The position numbers were made by a program, and so were the translations under genes. The notes beneath the pieces were generated by a model, which saw only the letters and a program-made list of their open reading frames with translations, did no database searches and was not told the origin of the DNA. Of a stretch of 42,714 bases of DNA, positions 1 to 8,428 are shown piece by piece. This stretch comes from GCA-003244245 sp036378735 (GTDB lineage Bacteria > Actinomycetota > Actinomycetes > Mycobacteriales > Pseudonocardiaceae). Numbering within the stretch: position 1 is the stretch's first letter; the number at the start of each line of letters is the position of its first letter. The stretch is from NCBI GenBank assembly GCA_036378735.1, contig DASUVX010000032.1, positions 1 to 42,714 on the forward strand. The letters are read 5' to 3'.

Positions 1-221
1 AAGACCACTCAACATCGTGCACCACGCCGACATCGGCACCCGCACCCAGCACAGCGACGCCGAAACCGCGCCGTTGGAAGATCCCGAGTATTACCGCTAC
101 GGCATCGACGTCGGCGTTGTACTCGCGGTTCGCCTCGCGCCATCTGGACGAATTCGCCGACAAGGCGCTGTCGGCGATGCGCCACGAGTTCGGCGGCCAC
201 CAGGAAAAGCCCATCCCCTAA
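1..221 (+). pseudogene. gnd: 6-phosphogluconate dehydrogenase C-terminal remnant with internal deletion
   Basis: The upstream half reads in one frame as a Gnd-like stretch (ADIGTRTQHSDAETAPLEDP). Near 115-135 the homology jumps to the next frame, which reads RFASRHLDEFADKALSAMRH and ends at the TAA at 219-221. From knowledge of the short actinobacterial Gnd family, about 70-80 codons that normally lie between these two blocks are missing, and the frame changes at the same place. The product could not be a working decarboxylating dehydrogenase (6-phosphogluconate to ribulose-5-phosphate). The 5' part lies outside the window. It directly precedes a sugar-phosphate operon, where gnd is an expected neighbour. 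An assembly collapse is the main alternative. Confidence 0.72.
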
Positions 222-241
222 GCCAGCAGGAGGCTGCACCG

Positions 242-916
242 ATGGCCACTCCGATTGCCGTGTTGTTCGACATTGATGAGACATTGGTGCATACCGGGGG
301 CGCCGGGACCCGCAGCTGGGCGTGGGCATTCGATCAGTTGTACGGCGTGCCCGCGGATATTGGTGCACACACCTCGGCCGGAGAGACTGATCCTCAAGTC
401 GGGGCCAAGACCTTCCGCGGTGTGCTGGGCCGCGAACCCGGCCACGACGAACTGGCCCGGCTGTACGCCAAATACCTGTGGCGTTTATCCGAGGAGATCT
501 GGACGTCGGCCGCCTACCGGGTGCTTGACGGCGCGGAAGAGTTGCTAACCCGGCTGGCCGAGGCCGGGGTGATCCTCGGGGTGACTTCCGGCGCCATGGA
601 AGGTGCCGCACGCACCAAACTGGAGCCGGGCAAGCTCAACCGATACTTCCTGTTTGGCGCCTACGGCTCCGACTCCCCGGACCGGATCGAACTGACCCAG
701 CTGGGTATTGCCAAGGCCGCCCACATCCACGGTCAAGACCTGTCCCCGCAGCAGGTCTACGTCGTCGGCGACACTCCCCGGGATATCACCGCCGGTCACG
801 CTGCCGCCGCGACCACGGTAGGCGTGGCCAGCGGCCACTACACCGCCGAGGACCTGCACGCGGCGAAGGCCGACTACGTGTTGCAGTCCCTGACCGAACC
901 CTTCCCCGGCCTCTGA
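242..916 (+). CDS. HAD-superfamily sugar-phosphate phosphatase-like hydrolase
   Basis: This 224-residue protein carries the HAD motifs in order. The nucleophile loop FDIDETL has its two aspartates at residues 10 and 12, motif II is the TSG of VTSGAMEG, and the acidic motif III is VVGDTPRD near residue 172. The layout matches phosphoglycolate/beta-phosphoglucomutase-type HAD enzymes with a helical cap, so a cytosolic phosphatase for a small phosphorylated sugar or acid is likely; the substrate is unknown. The start is chosen at 242 because AGGAGG at 228-233 sits eight bases upstream. The open frame extends further 5', but only through the gnd remnant. The transaldolase gene begins 19 bases downstream, so the two are probably cotranscribed. 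Confidence 0.85.
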   Translation: MATPIAVLFDIDETLVHTGGAGTRSWAWAFDQLYGVPADIGAHTSAGETDPQVGAKTFRGVLGREPGHDELARLYAKYLWRLSEEIWTSAAYRVLDGAEELLTRLAEAGVILGVTSGAMEGAARTKLEPGKLNRYFLFGAYGSDSPDRIELTQLGIAKAAHIHGQDLSPQQVYVVGDTPRDITAGHAAAATTVGVASGHYTAEDLHAAKADYVLQSLTEPFPGL

Positions 917-935
917 CACAGCATAAGGAAACACG

Positions 936-2021
936 ATGAAACCCACGGGCCAAATGCAGCAGGCCGGCCAACGTCTGTGGCTGGACTCGATCTCCCGGGA
1001 TCTACTCGCCAGCGGGCGGTTGCGCCACTATGTCCAGGACTTCTCAGTGACTGGGCTGACGTCGAATCCGACCATCTTTGATCACGCTATCGAGCAGTCA
1101 AGTGACTACGACGACGACATCCGCGCCGGTGTCGAAAAGGGATTGTCGCCCGAGGAGGTGTTCTTCTCCCTGGCGCTGGACGATCTGCGCAGCGCGGCGG
1201 AGCTGTTCGCGCCGGCCCACCGGTCCAGCGGCGGGACCGACGGCTGGGTGTCCCTGGAAGTCTCGCCCCGGCTGGCGCATGACGCGGCCAGCACCGTGGC
1301 CCAGGCCCAACAGCTCCACCACCGGGCTGGGGTGGACAACCTGTTCATCAAAATTCCCGGCACAGAGGAGGGCGCCACGGCGATCGAGGACAGCATCGCC
1401 GCGGGCATCCCGGTCAACGTGACGTTGCTGTTTTCCCCCGAGCACTACCAGCGGGCCGCCGAGGCCTACCTGCGCGGCATCGGCCGCCGCATCGACGCCG
1501 GCCAAGACCCGGCGGTGGGTAGTGTGGCGTCGTTGTTCGTCAGCCGCTGGGACACCGCGGTCTCCGGGGTCGTCGGCGCTGAGCTGCGCGATCGGCTGGG
1601 GATCGCGGTGGCGACCAAGACTTACCAGCGCTACCGCGAACTGCTGGCCAGCCCACGCTGGCAACGCCTGGCTGCCGCCGGCGCTCAACCCCAGAAACTG
1701 CTGTTCGCCAGCACCTCGACCAAAGACCCCGACGCGCCGGACACGCTGTACATCTCCGCGTTAGCCGCGCCGGACACCATCAACACCATGCCGGAAAAGA
1801 CGCTCGAGGCGTTCGCCGACCATGGCACGGTGGGGGACCTGCTGGCTCCCGACGGCGGCGACGCCGACGAGGTCCTGGCCCAGTTCGACCGGGCCGGGGT
1901 GGAGGTCGCCGCGCTGGCCGCGAAGCTGCAAAGCGACGGCGAGCAGTCTTTCGACGCGTCCTGGGACAGCCTCCTGGCCGCCCTGGACCGCAGCATGGCC
2001 CGCCTGGGAGGCACTCCATGA
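936..2021 (+). CDS. tal: Transaldolase
   Basis: This 361-residue transaldolase transfers a dihydroxyacetone unit between sedoheptulose-7-phosphate and glyceraldehyde-3-phosphate in the non-oxidative pentose phosphate pathway. The N-terminal signature GLTSNPTIFDHAI is present near residues 40-52, and the Schiff-base lysine lies in NLFIKIPGT at residue 139. The length fits the actinobacterial Tal type. An AAGGAA ribosome site precedes the ATG. The stop overlaps the start of pgi by four bases (ATGA), which indicates translational coupling. Some bacteria carry Tal and Pgi as one fused protein; here they are separate but coupled. Confidence 0.95.
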   Translation: MKPTGQMQQAGQRLWLDSISRDLLASGRLRHYVQDFSVTGLTSNPTIFDHAIEQSSDYDDDIRAGVEKGLSPEEVFFSLALDDLRSAAELFAPAHRSSGGTDGWVSLEVSPRLAHDAASTVAQAQQLHHRAGVDNLFIKIPGTEEGATAIEDSIAAGIPVNVTLLFSPEHYQRAAEAYLRGIGRRIDAGQDPAVGSVASLFVSRWDTAVSGVVGAELRDRLGIAVATKTYQRYRELLASPRWQRLAAAGAQPQKLLFASTSTKDPDAPDTLYISALAAPDTINTMPEKTLEAFADHGTVGDLLAPDGGDADEVLAQFDRAGVEVAALAAKLQSDGEQSFDASWDSLLAALDRSMARLGGTP

Positions 2022-3688
2022 CCAGCGCCCGATCAGTGAGCCACCCTTCGGTGGTCACCAGCCGCCGAAAGCTACCCGCCTGGCAGGCGCTGCAACGCCA
2101 CGTCGACGAGATGCGTGGCGTGACCTTGCGCGTGCTGTTTGACCAGTACCCCGAGCGCGCCCGCGATCTGGCGTTCGAGGCCTGCGGGATGTACGTGGAC
2201 CTGGCCAAGCACCGGATCACCCGCACCACTGTGCGGCTGCTGCTGGAGTTGGCCCAGCAGTGTGACCTGACTCAGCGCCGGGATGCCATGTTCGCCGGCA
2301 AGAAGATCAACCTCTCCGAGCACCGCGCAGTGCTGCACATGGCACTGCGTGCCCCCCGAGACGCGGTGATCACCGTGGACGGCCACAACGTGGTGCCCGA
2401 GGTGCATCAGGTGCTCGACCGGATGGCCACTTTTACCCGGCGGGTCCGTAGCGGTGAGTGGACCGGGCACACCGGGCAGCGCATCCGCACCGTGATCAAC
2501 ATCGGTATTGGCGGATCCGACCTCGGCCCGCGCATGGCCTACCAGGCCCTGCTGCCCTATGCCGACCCACGGCTACAGGCCCGCTTTGTGTCCAACGTCG
2601 ACGGCACGGAGTTCGTCGAAGCCACCCGCGACCTCGACCCCGCCGAGACCCTGTTCATCATCGCGTCGAAAAGCTGGCACACCACCGAAACACTGACCAA
2701 CGCGCGCACCGCCCGGCACTGGATCCTTGACGCGTTCGGCGGCGAGACCACCGCGGTCGCCAAGCATTTCGTGGCCGTGTCCACCAACGCCCAGGACGTT
2801 GCCGGGTTCGGTATCGACCCGCAGAACATGTTCGGGTTCTGGGACTGGGTCGGAGGCCGGTACTCCATGGACTCCGCCGTGGGCCTGTCCCTGATGCTGG
2901 CTATCGGACCCGACCACTTCACGCAGATGCTCGCCGGTTTTCACGAGCTCGACGAGCACTTTCACGCCACCCCACCCGAGCGCAATATTCCGCTGCTCAT
3001 GGGCCTGCTCGAGGTCTGGTACAACAACTTCCTCGGCGCCGAAACCCAGGCCGTGCTGCCCTACAGCCACTACTTGGAGCACCTGCCGGCGTATCTGCAA
3101 CAGCTGGAAATGGAAAGCAACGGCAAGCACGTCACCCTGGCCGGGCACCACGTGGACTACGCAACCGGACAAATCATCTGGGGCCAACCTGGCACCAACG
3201 GCCAACACGCCTTCTACCAACTCCTGCACCAAGGCACGAAACTCATTCCCGCCGACCTGATCGGCGTGGCCGAACCATTGAGCCCGCTGACCCACCAGCA
3301 CGATCTGCTGCTGGCCAACATGTTCGCCCAAGCCGAAGCCCTGGCTTTCGGCCGCACCGAGGATCAGCTGCGCCAGGCCGGCTCACTTGAGGAGCAGATC
3401 CCGCACCGGATCTGCGAGGGCAACCGGCCCACCACCACGGTCCTGCTCGACCGGTTATCCCCGCGCCGGCTGGGCAGCCTGATCGCGCTGTACGAACACA
3501 AAGTGTTCACCCAAGGCGTGATCTGGGACATCGACTCGTTCGACCAGTGGGGCGTGGAACTGGGCAAAATCCTCGCTAGCACCATCATCGACGAGCTCAC
3601 CGCCGACCACCCACCCACCCTGGCCCACGACAGCTCAACCAACGAACTGATCCGCCGCTACCGCGCCGCACGCGGCCGCCCCCTCTGA
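2018..3688 (+). CDS. pgi: Glucose-6-phosphate isomerase
   Basis: This 556-residue phosphoglucose isomerase interconverts glucose-6-phosphate and fructose-6-phosphate. The sugar-phosphate-binding block (INIGIGGSDLGPRMAYQAL) lies near residues 162-180. The catalytic glutamate region MESNGK is near residue 365, the histidine of NGQHAFYQLLHQGT near 396, and the C-terminal lysine of FDQWGVELGK near 517. All canonical segments are present and the length is normal. It is translated from an ATG overlapping the tal stop, so it belongs to the same operon. With transaldolase and transketolase it links hexose and pentose phosphates. Confidence 0.96.
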   Translation: MTSARSVSHPSVVTSRRKLPAWQALQRHVDEMRGVTLRVLFDQYPERARDLAFEACGMYVDLAKHRITRTTVRLLLELAQQCDLTQRRDAMFAGKKINLSEHRAVLHMALRAPRDAVITVDGHNVVPEVHQVLDRMATFTRRVRSGEWTGHTGQRIRTVINIGIGGSDLGPRMAYQALLPYADPRLQARFVSNVDGTEFVEATRDLDPAETLFIIASKSWHTTETLTNARTARHWILDAFGGETTAVAKHFVAVSTNAQDVAGFGIDPQNMFGFWDWVGGRYSMDSAVGLSLMLAIGPDHFTQMLAGFHELDEHFHATPPERNIPLLMGLLEVWYNNFLGAETQAVLPYSHYLEHLPAYLQQLEMESNGKHVTLAGHHVDYATGQIIWGQPGTNGQHAFYQLLHQGTKLIPADLIGVAEPLSPLTHQHDLLLANMFAQAEALAFGRTEDQLRQAGSLEEQIPHRICEGNRPTTTVLLDRLSPRRLGSLIALYEHKVFTQGVIWDIDSFDQWGVELGKILASTIIDELTADHPPTLAHDSSTNELIRRYRAARGRPL

Positions 3689-3793
3689 CGGGCGGGCACC
3701 TAGTGAATGCACCCGCCCCGACCGCAACGGCGAACAACGGGCGCAATGCGCGCTCGAGATCACCGCGTGAGCAGCCGCATACGGGAGTCAACC

Positions 3794-5716
3794 ATGACCA
3801 CCACCATCACACCAATGTCCGAGACCGCCCTCGATACGGTGGCTGATCTGGCCGCTCAGTTGCGGGTGGATTCGATCCGCTCGTCTACCAGCGCCGGCTC
3901 GGGGCACCCGACGTCGAGCATGTCCGCGGCCGATCTGCTGGCTGTGCTGGTTACCCGGCATTTGCGCTATGACTGGGACAACCCGCGCTCGTCGGTCAAC
4001 GATCATTTGATCTTTTCCAAGGGACACGCGTCTCCCCTGCTGTACGCCGTGTTCAAGGCTGTCGGGGTGGTCTCGGAGCAGGAGCTGATGACCGGCTACC
4101 GCCGCTTTGGGCAGCGCCTGGAGGGCCACCCCACCCCGATTTTGCCCTGGGTGGACGTGGCTACCGGCTCGCTGGGTCAGGGGCTACCGGACGGGGTGGG
4201 CGTGGCGCTAGCCGGTAAGTACCTGGAGCAACGGCCCTACCGGGTCTGGGTGCTCTGCGGAGATAGCGAAATAGCCGAAGGCTCCATCTGGGAGGCGCTG
4301 GATAAGGCCTCCTACTACCAGCTGTCCAACCTGATCGTCATGGTCGACGTTAACCGGCTCGGTCAACGCGGCCAAACCGACCTGGGCTGGAATGTGGACG
4401 CCTACGCCCGGCGCGTCAAGGCCTTCGGCGCCCGCGCACTGCTCATCGACGGCCACGACCTGGCCGCCATCGACACAGCCCTGGTCACTGCCGAAGACCA
4501 CACCGCCAGCGGGCAGCCCACGGTGATCGTGGCCAAGACCATCAAGGGCCGCGGGTTCTCCGAAGTCGAAGACAGCCCCGACTGGCACGGTAAGCCCCTT
4601 CCCCCGGACATGGCCCAGCGGGCGATCGCCGAACTCGGCGGCGTGCGCAACCTGGTGCTGCGCGGCCCGCGCCCGGCCCCCGCTCCGGCCACCAAAGAGG
4701 TCACCCCCCACGAAGCGGGCCGGCCCGCCAAGGCCGATGCGGCAGCGCCGCGCTACGCCGTCGGTGACAAGGTGGCCACCCGCAAGGCCTACGGCGACGC
4801 CCTCGTCGCGCTGGGCGCGCGGGACCCGCAGGTCGTCGCGCTGGACGGGGAGGTCAGCAACTCCACCTACGCTCGTGAATTCGCCTCTGCCTACCCCCAG
4901 CGGTATTTCGAGATGTTCATCGCCGAACAGCAACTGGTGGCCGCCGCCACCGGGCTAGCCGTGCGCGGCTACCGGTCATTCGCCTCGACGTTCGCCGCGT
5001 TCTGGACCCGGGCGTTCGACTTCATCCGGATGGGCGCCATCTCCGGCGTCGACCTGCGCCTGGTCGGCTCGCACGCCGGGGTCGAAATCGGCGCCGACGG
5101 CCCGTCCCAGATGGGCCTCGAAGACCTGGCCATGATGCGCGCCGTCCACGGCTCGACGGTGCTCTACCCCAGCGACGCCACCAGCACCGCCGCCCTCGTC
5201 GACGCGATGACCACCACCAACGGCATCAGCTACCTGCGCACCACCCGCGGCGCCTACCCCGTCCTCTACCCCGACGGGGAGACCTTCCCCGTCGGCGGAG
5301 CCAAGCTGCTGCGCTCCAGCGACCAGGACGGCGTCACCCTCATCGGCGCCGGGGTCACCCTGCATGCCTGCCTGCACGCCGCCGAAATCCTGCACGAGCA
5401 GGGTATCTCCGCCCGCGTCATCGACTGCTACTCGATCAAGCCGGTCGACACCGCCACCCTCATCGCGGCAGCCAATGCCACCTCGGGGCGCATCGTGATC
5501 GCCGAAGACCACCACCCCGAAGGCGGCCTCGGCTGCGCGGTCACTGACGCCCTCGTGGCCGCCAGGCAGTCCAACCTGACCATCACCCACCTGGCCGTGC
5601 GCGGCATGCCCGGCTCCGGAACCAGCGCCGAGCTGCTCGCGTGGGCCGGCATCGACGCCGACCACATCGCTACCGCCGCCCGCCAGCTGATCGGCAGACC
5701 GGAACACGACACATAA
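3794..5716 (+). CDS. tkt: Transketolase (short, single-chain type)
   Basis: This 640-residue thiamine-diphosphate enzyme transfers two-carbon ketol units between sugar phosphates. The N-terminal TPP domain shows SAGSGHPTSSMSAADLLAVL and the diphosphate/metal motif GDSEIAEGSIWEA near residue 155 followed by VDVNRLGQ. The pyrimidine domain and C-terminal domain (DHHPEGGLGCAV) follow, so both halves are in one chain. The size and sequence resemble the shorter animal-like transketolases rather than the E. coli type. The start at 3794 is preferred because GGGAG lies just upstream; the frame is open back to about 3707. The gap to pgi is 105 bases, so it may have its own promoter. Confidence 0.93.
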   Translation: MTTTITPMSETALDTVADLAAQLRVDSIRSSTSAGSGHPTSSMSAADLLAVLVTRHLRYDWDNPRSSVNDHLIFSKGHASPLLYAVFKAVGVVSEQELMTGYRRFGQRLEGHPTPILPWVDVATGSLGQGLPDGVGVALAGKYLEQRPYRVWVLCGDSEIAEGSIWEALDKASYYQLSNLIVMVDVNRLGQRGQTDLGWNVDAYARRVKAFGARALLIDGHDLAAIDTALVTAEDHTASGQPTVIVAKTIKGRGFSEVEDSPDWHGKPLPPDMAQRAIAELGGVRNLVLRGPRPAPAPATKEVTPHEAGRPAKADAAAPRYAVGDKVATRKAYGDALVALGARDPQVVALDGEVSNSTYAREFASAYPQRYFEMFIAEQQLVAAATGLAVRGYRSFASTFAAFWTRAFDFIRMGAISGVDLRLVGSHAGVEIGADGPSQMGLEDLAMMRAVHGSTVLYPSDATSTAALVDAMTTTNGISYLRTTRGAYPVLYPDGETFPVGGAKLLRSSDQDGVTLIGAGVTLHACLHAAEILHEQGISARVIDCYSIKPVDTATLIAAANATSGRIVIAEDHHPEGGLGCAVTDALVAARQSNLTITHLAVRGMPGSGTSAELLAWAGIDADHIATAARQLIGRPEHDT

Positions 5717-5869
5717 TGATAAATCGCTACGACACGCGCTGTTTCTGACACGCACATATACCCGCTGCTGCGCCCGGACTCGCCGAGATCCACAGCCATA
5801 CCCACCAAGCGCGCGCCGTCACCCGAGCCTACGAGACCGGCATCAAACCTAGTCCTAGTGAGGGTCGGG

Positions 5870-7603
5870 TCACAGGAACCGGACGTTGTGCTCGACGGTC
5901 TCGATGACCTCGTCGATCTTGCCGCTGAGCACCTGTTTGGCGATGCTGAGGGTGAAGCCCTTGGCCGTCGCAGCCGGGATGTGGGAGGGCAGGGCAAGCG
6001 CGTAGCGGTCCACCACCACGTCCACCACGACTGGACCGCCGGTGTGGGCGAGCGCCGCCTGCAGGGCATCGCGCACGTCGCCGGGCTCCTCGACGCGGAT
6101 GCCGCGGGCGCCGAGCGCCGTGGCTACCTGGCTGAAGTCCGGGTTCAGGAAATCCGTCCCGAATGGGACAAAACCGGCCTCCTGCTGCTCGATATTGACA
6201 AAATCCAGCATGCCGTTGTTGAAGATGACGTTCACGACGCGGGCCTTGTGCTGGACTTGGGTCAGCAGGTCGCCAAGCCCGAGCATGGTGAAGCCACCGT
6301 CGCCACACAGGGCGATGGCCTGCCGCCCGGGAAAGGACAGCGCGGCGCCGAACGCGTTCGGCGAGGCGCTGGCCATGGACGCCCAGGTGAACGAGCCGAA
6401 CATCCGGCGGTCGCGGCCGTACTCGATATGCCGCGCGGCCCAGATGCAGGGGGTGCCGGTATCCACCGTGAAGACCGCGTCGTCGTCGGCCAGCTCGGAC
6501 AACACGGCAGCGACGTACTCGGGCCGGATGGGCTTGATGCCGGGTCCCTTGGTGACGTAGTGCCCCAGCCGCCGCCGCGCGCGCTCGGTCTGCGCCACGT
6601 GCTCGCGCAGGAAGTGATCGCCGTGCTTGTCCTGGACCATCGGTGCCACGGCGCGCAGCGTCGCTGCTACGTCGCCGACCACACCCAGCTCCAGCGGTGC
6701 CCGGCGGCCGATCTTGCCGGGGTCACGATCGACCTGGATGGTCTTCACCTTCTTGCGCGGCAAGAAGTCGGTGAAGGGAAAGTCGGTGCCGAGCATCAGC
6801 AGCACCTCGGCATTGTTGATCGCGCCATAGCAGCCGCCGTAACCGAGCAGGCCGGTCATGCCGACCGCGTTGGGGTTGTCGTGCTCGAGCCACGGCTTGC
6901 CCTTGAAGCTATAGCCCACCGGCGCCTTGAGCCGCGCGGCAAGCTCACGCACCTCGTCCTGCGCCTGCGCGCAGCCGTCCCCGCCGAAAATGGCCACCGT
7001 CTGCGCCTGGTTGATCAGGTCGGCCATGGCAGCAAGGTCCGCGGCGCAGGCCGGTCCAATGGTCGTGGCAGGCAGTGGCACCCGCAGCGAAACCGAAGAC
7101 GCGGCGGCCATCGCCACATCGCCTGGCAGCGAGATCACCACCGGGCCGCGTTCGGCGACTGCGGTGGTGATCGCTGTGCTCACCATGGACCGCAGCTGCT
7201 GCGGGTTGACCAGCCGCCCGATGTACAGCGCGGCGGTGTCGAAGAACTTGTAGGGGTTCAGCTCCTCGAGGGCGTCCGAGTCCAGCAGCGACGATTCGAC
7301 GTCTCCGGCTACCGCAATGACCGGCGCGCGTTCCCTGCGCGCGTCGAGCAGGCCGTTGATCAGGTGCGCCACGCCCGGCCCCGCGGTGCCGCACACCGCG
7401 ACCGGATTGCCGGTCAGCTGCGCTTCCGCGACCGCGGCGAACACGCCGTACTCCTCATGGCGCACATGGATGAAGTCCACCGAGCCGTTGCGCCGCAGCG
7501 CGTCGATCACCGGGTTCAGCGCATCGCCAACGATCCCGTAGCATCGCCGCACCCCCGCCGACGCCAGCATCTCCCACAAGCCTTCGGCTACGGTCCTGGC
7601 CAT
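5870..7603 (-). CDS. poxB: Pyruvate dehydrogenase (quinone) / pyruvate oxidase, PoxB type
   Basis: This 577-residue ThDP/FAD enzyme of the acetohydroxyacid synthase superfamily most resembles PoxB, which oxidises pyruvate to acetate and CO2 and passes electrons to membrane quinone. The catalytic glutamate is in RHEEYG at residue 50, the central FAD domain follows, and the ThDP motif GDGGFT near 434 is followed about 27 residues later by FNNGML. The C-terminus (residues 540-577) has the extra segment expected for membrane activation in PoxB. GGAGGT precedes the ATG. It converges with the transketolase gene. Other ThDP decarboxylases are possible, but the overall pattern favours PoxB. Confidence 0.88.
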   Translation of the reverse strand: MARTVAEGLWEMLASAGVRRCYGIVGDALNPVIDALRRNGSVDFIHVRHEEYGVFAAVAEAQLTGNPVAVCGTAGPGVAHLINGLLDARRERAPVIAVAGDVESSLLDSDALEELNPYKFFDTAALYIGRLVNPQQLRSMVSTAITTAVAERGPVVISLPGDVAMAAASSVSLRVPLPATTIGPACAADLAAMADLINQAQTVAIFGGDGCAQAQDEVRELAARLKAPVGYSFKGKPWLEHDNPNAVGMTGLLGYGGCYGAINNAEVLLMLGTDFPFTDFLPRKKVKTIQVDRDPGKIGRRAPLELGVVGDVAATLRAVAPMVQDKHGDHFLREHVAQTERARRRLGHYVTKGPGIKPIRPEYVAAVLSELADDDAVFTVDTGTPCIWAARHIEYGRDRRMFGSFTWASMASASPNAFGAALSFPGRQAIALCGDGGFTMLGLGDLLTQVQHKARVVNVIFNNGMLDFVNIEQQEAGFVPFGTDFLNPDFSQVATALGARGIRVEEPGDVRDALQAALAHTGGPVVVDVVVDRYALALPSHIPAATAKGFTLSIAKQVLSGKIDEVIETVEHNVRFL

Positions 7604-7774
7604 CTGCTTACCTCCGGGCCTCTGTACTCGACGTGTAACTCTTCATCCTGACGAGCAGCGGCTTAGGCAGTAACCCTGCGAACCGGAAGAAAAATACCTG
7701 GTGCATGCAGGGGGTCGGAGTTGCAGCTAGCCGGTACGACCCCACGGCTACAAATGCGCAACCAGGCTGCCGTA

Positions 7775-8145
7775 GTGGCGAGTTCCTCAAGTGGCTGCCT
7801 CAACCGCATCGACGACATCGTGCTGTTCAGCCCACTGACCCAGGCGCAGATCGAGCAGATCGTCGAGTTGATGTTCAACGAGCTGCGGGCCCGGCTGCGG
7901 AACGCCGGATCAACCTGGAGATCTCCGATTAGGCCCGCCGGTTCATCGCCGCGCAGGGCTTCGACCCGGTCTACGGTGCCCGGCCGCTGCGCCGGTTCAT
8001 CGCCCGGGAAGTCGAGACCCGCATTGGCCGGGCCCTGCTCACCGATGCCATCCCCGACGGCGCCACCATCCAGGTTGATCTCAAAGGCGACGAGCTCGTC
8101 GTGACCCACAACGATCCGCAGCCCGCGACGACCTCTGCGGCGTGA
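7775..8145 (+). pseudogene. clpB: ClpB disaggregase C-terminal fragment
   Basis: Only the C-terminal D2 small domain of a ClpB/Hsp100 ATPase remains. The readable pieces are EFL then LNRIDDIVLFSPLTQAQIEQ, RINLEISD, and GFDPVYGARPLRRFIAREVE through the TGA at 8143-8145. The frame breaks after EFL, where the short string CCTCAA is duplicated around a 13-base insertion near 7785-7803. It breaks again after RLRN near 7907, and a TAG stands at 7930-7932. The ATPase core and all N-terminal parts are absent, so this is a dead fragment with no promoter of its own. It lies between poxB and an unrelated membrane-protein gene. Confidence 0.8.
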
Positions 8146-8193
8146 CTCGAGCTGGTTACCACGGCAGCCATCCGGACGGTCAAATGCCCAACT

Positions 8194-8228
8194 TCGGGCG
8201 GCTTAACCGCATCCCCTCCGCCGCCCGA
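8194..8228. terminator. Nine-base-pair GC hairpin downstream of the clpB fragment
   Basis: TCGGGCGGC at 8194-8202 pairs perfectly with GCCGCCCGA at 8220-8228 around a 17-base loop. There is no T tract, so it is either a relic of the clpB terminator or an intrinsic terminator of the weak GC-rich type. It stands 48 bases after the clpB-fragment stop. Confidence 0.45.
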
Positions 8229-8428
8229 GGCAGGCCGCGCCGACGCCAGTGACGAGGATTTCGCCGACCCTGATGGTGCTGCACCGCGGTGGGGTCATCG
8301 CACGTCAACCTGGCGCCGCCCCGGCGGACGCACTTCGACGTTGGGTAGACGGCGCCATCTCACAGCAGGTCACACGCAATCGCGAATCCACACAGCTCGA
8401 TAAGGGCTGTCAGTGCCACACTCCTTGT

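Noticed and set aside
5858..7651. A 597-codon open frame on the plus strand
   Set aside because: It is antisense to poxB, has no family pattern, and is a product of codon bias in GC-rich DNA.
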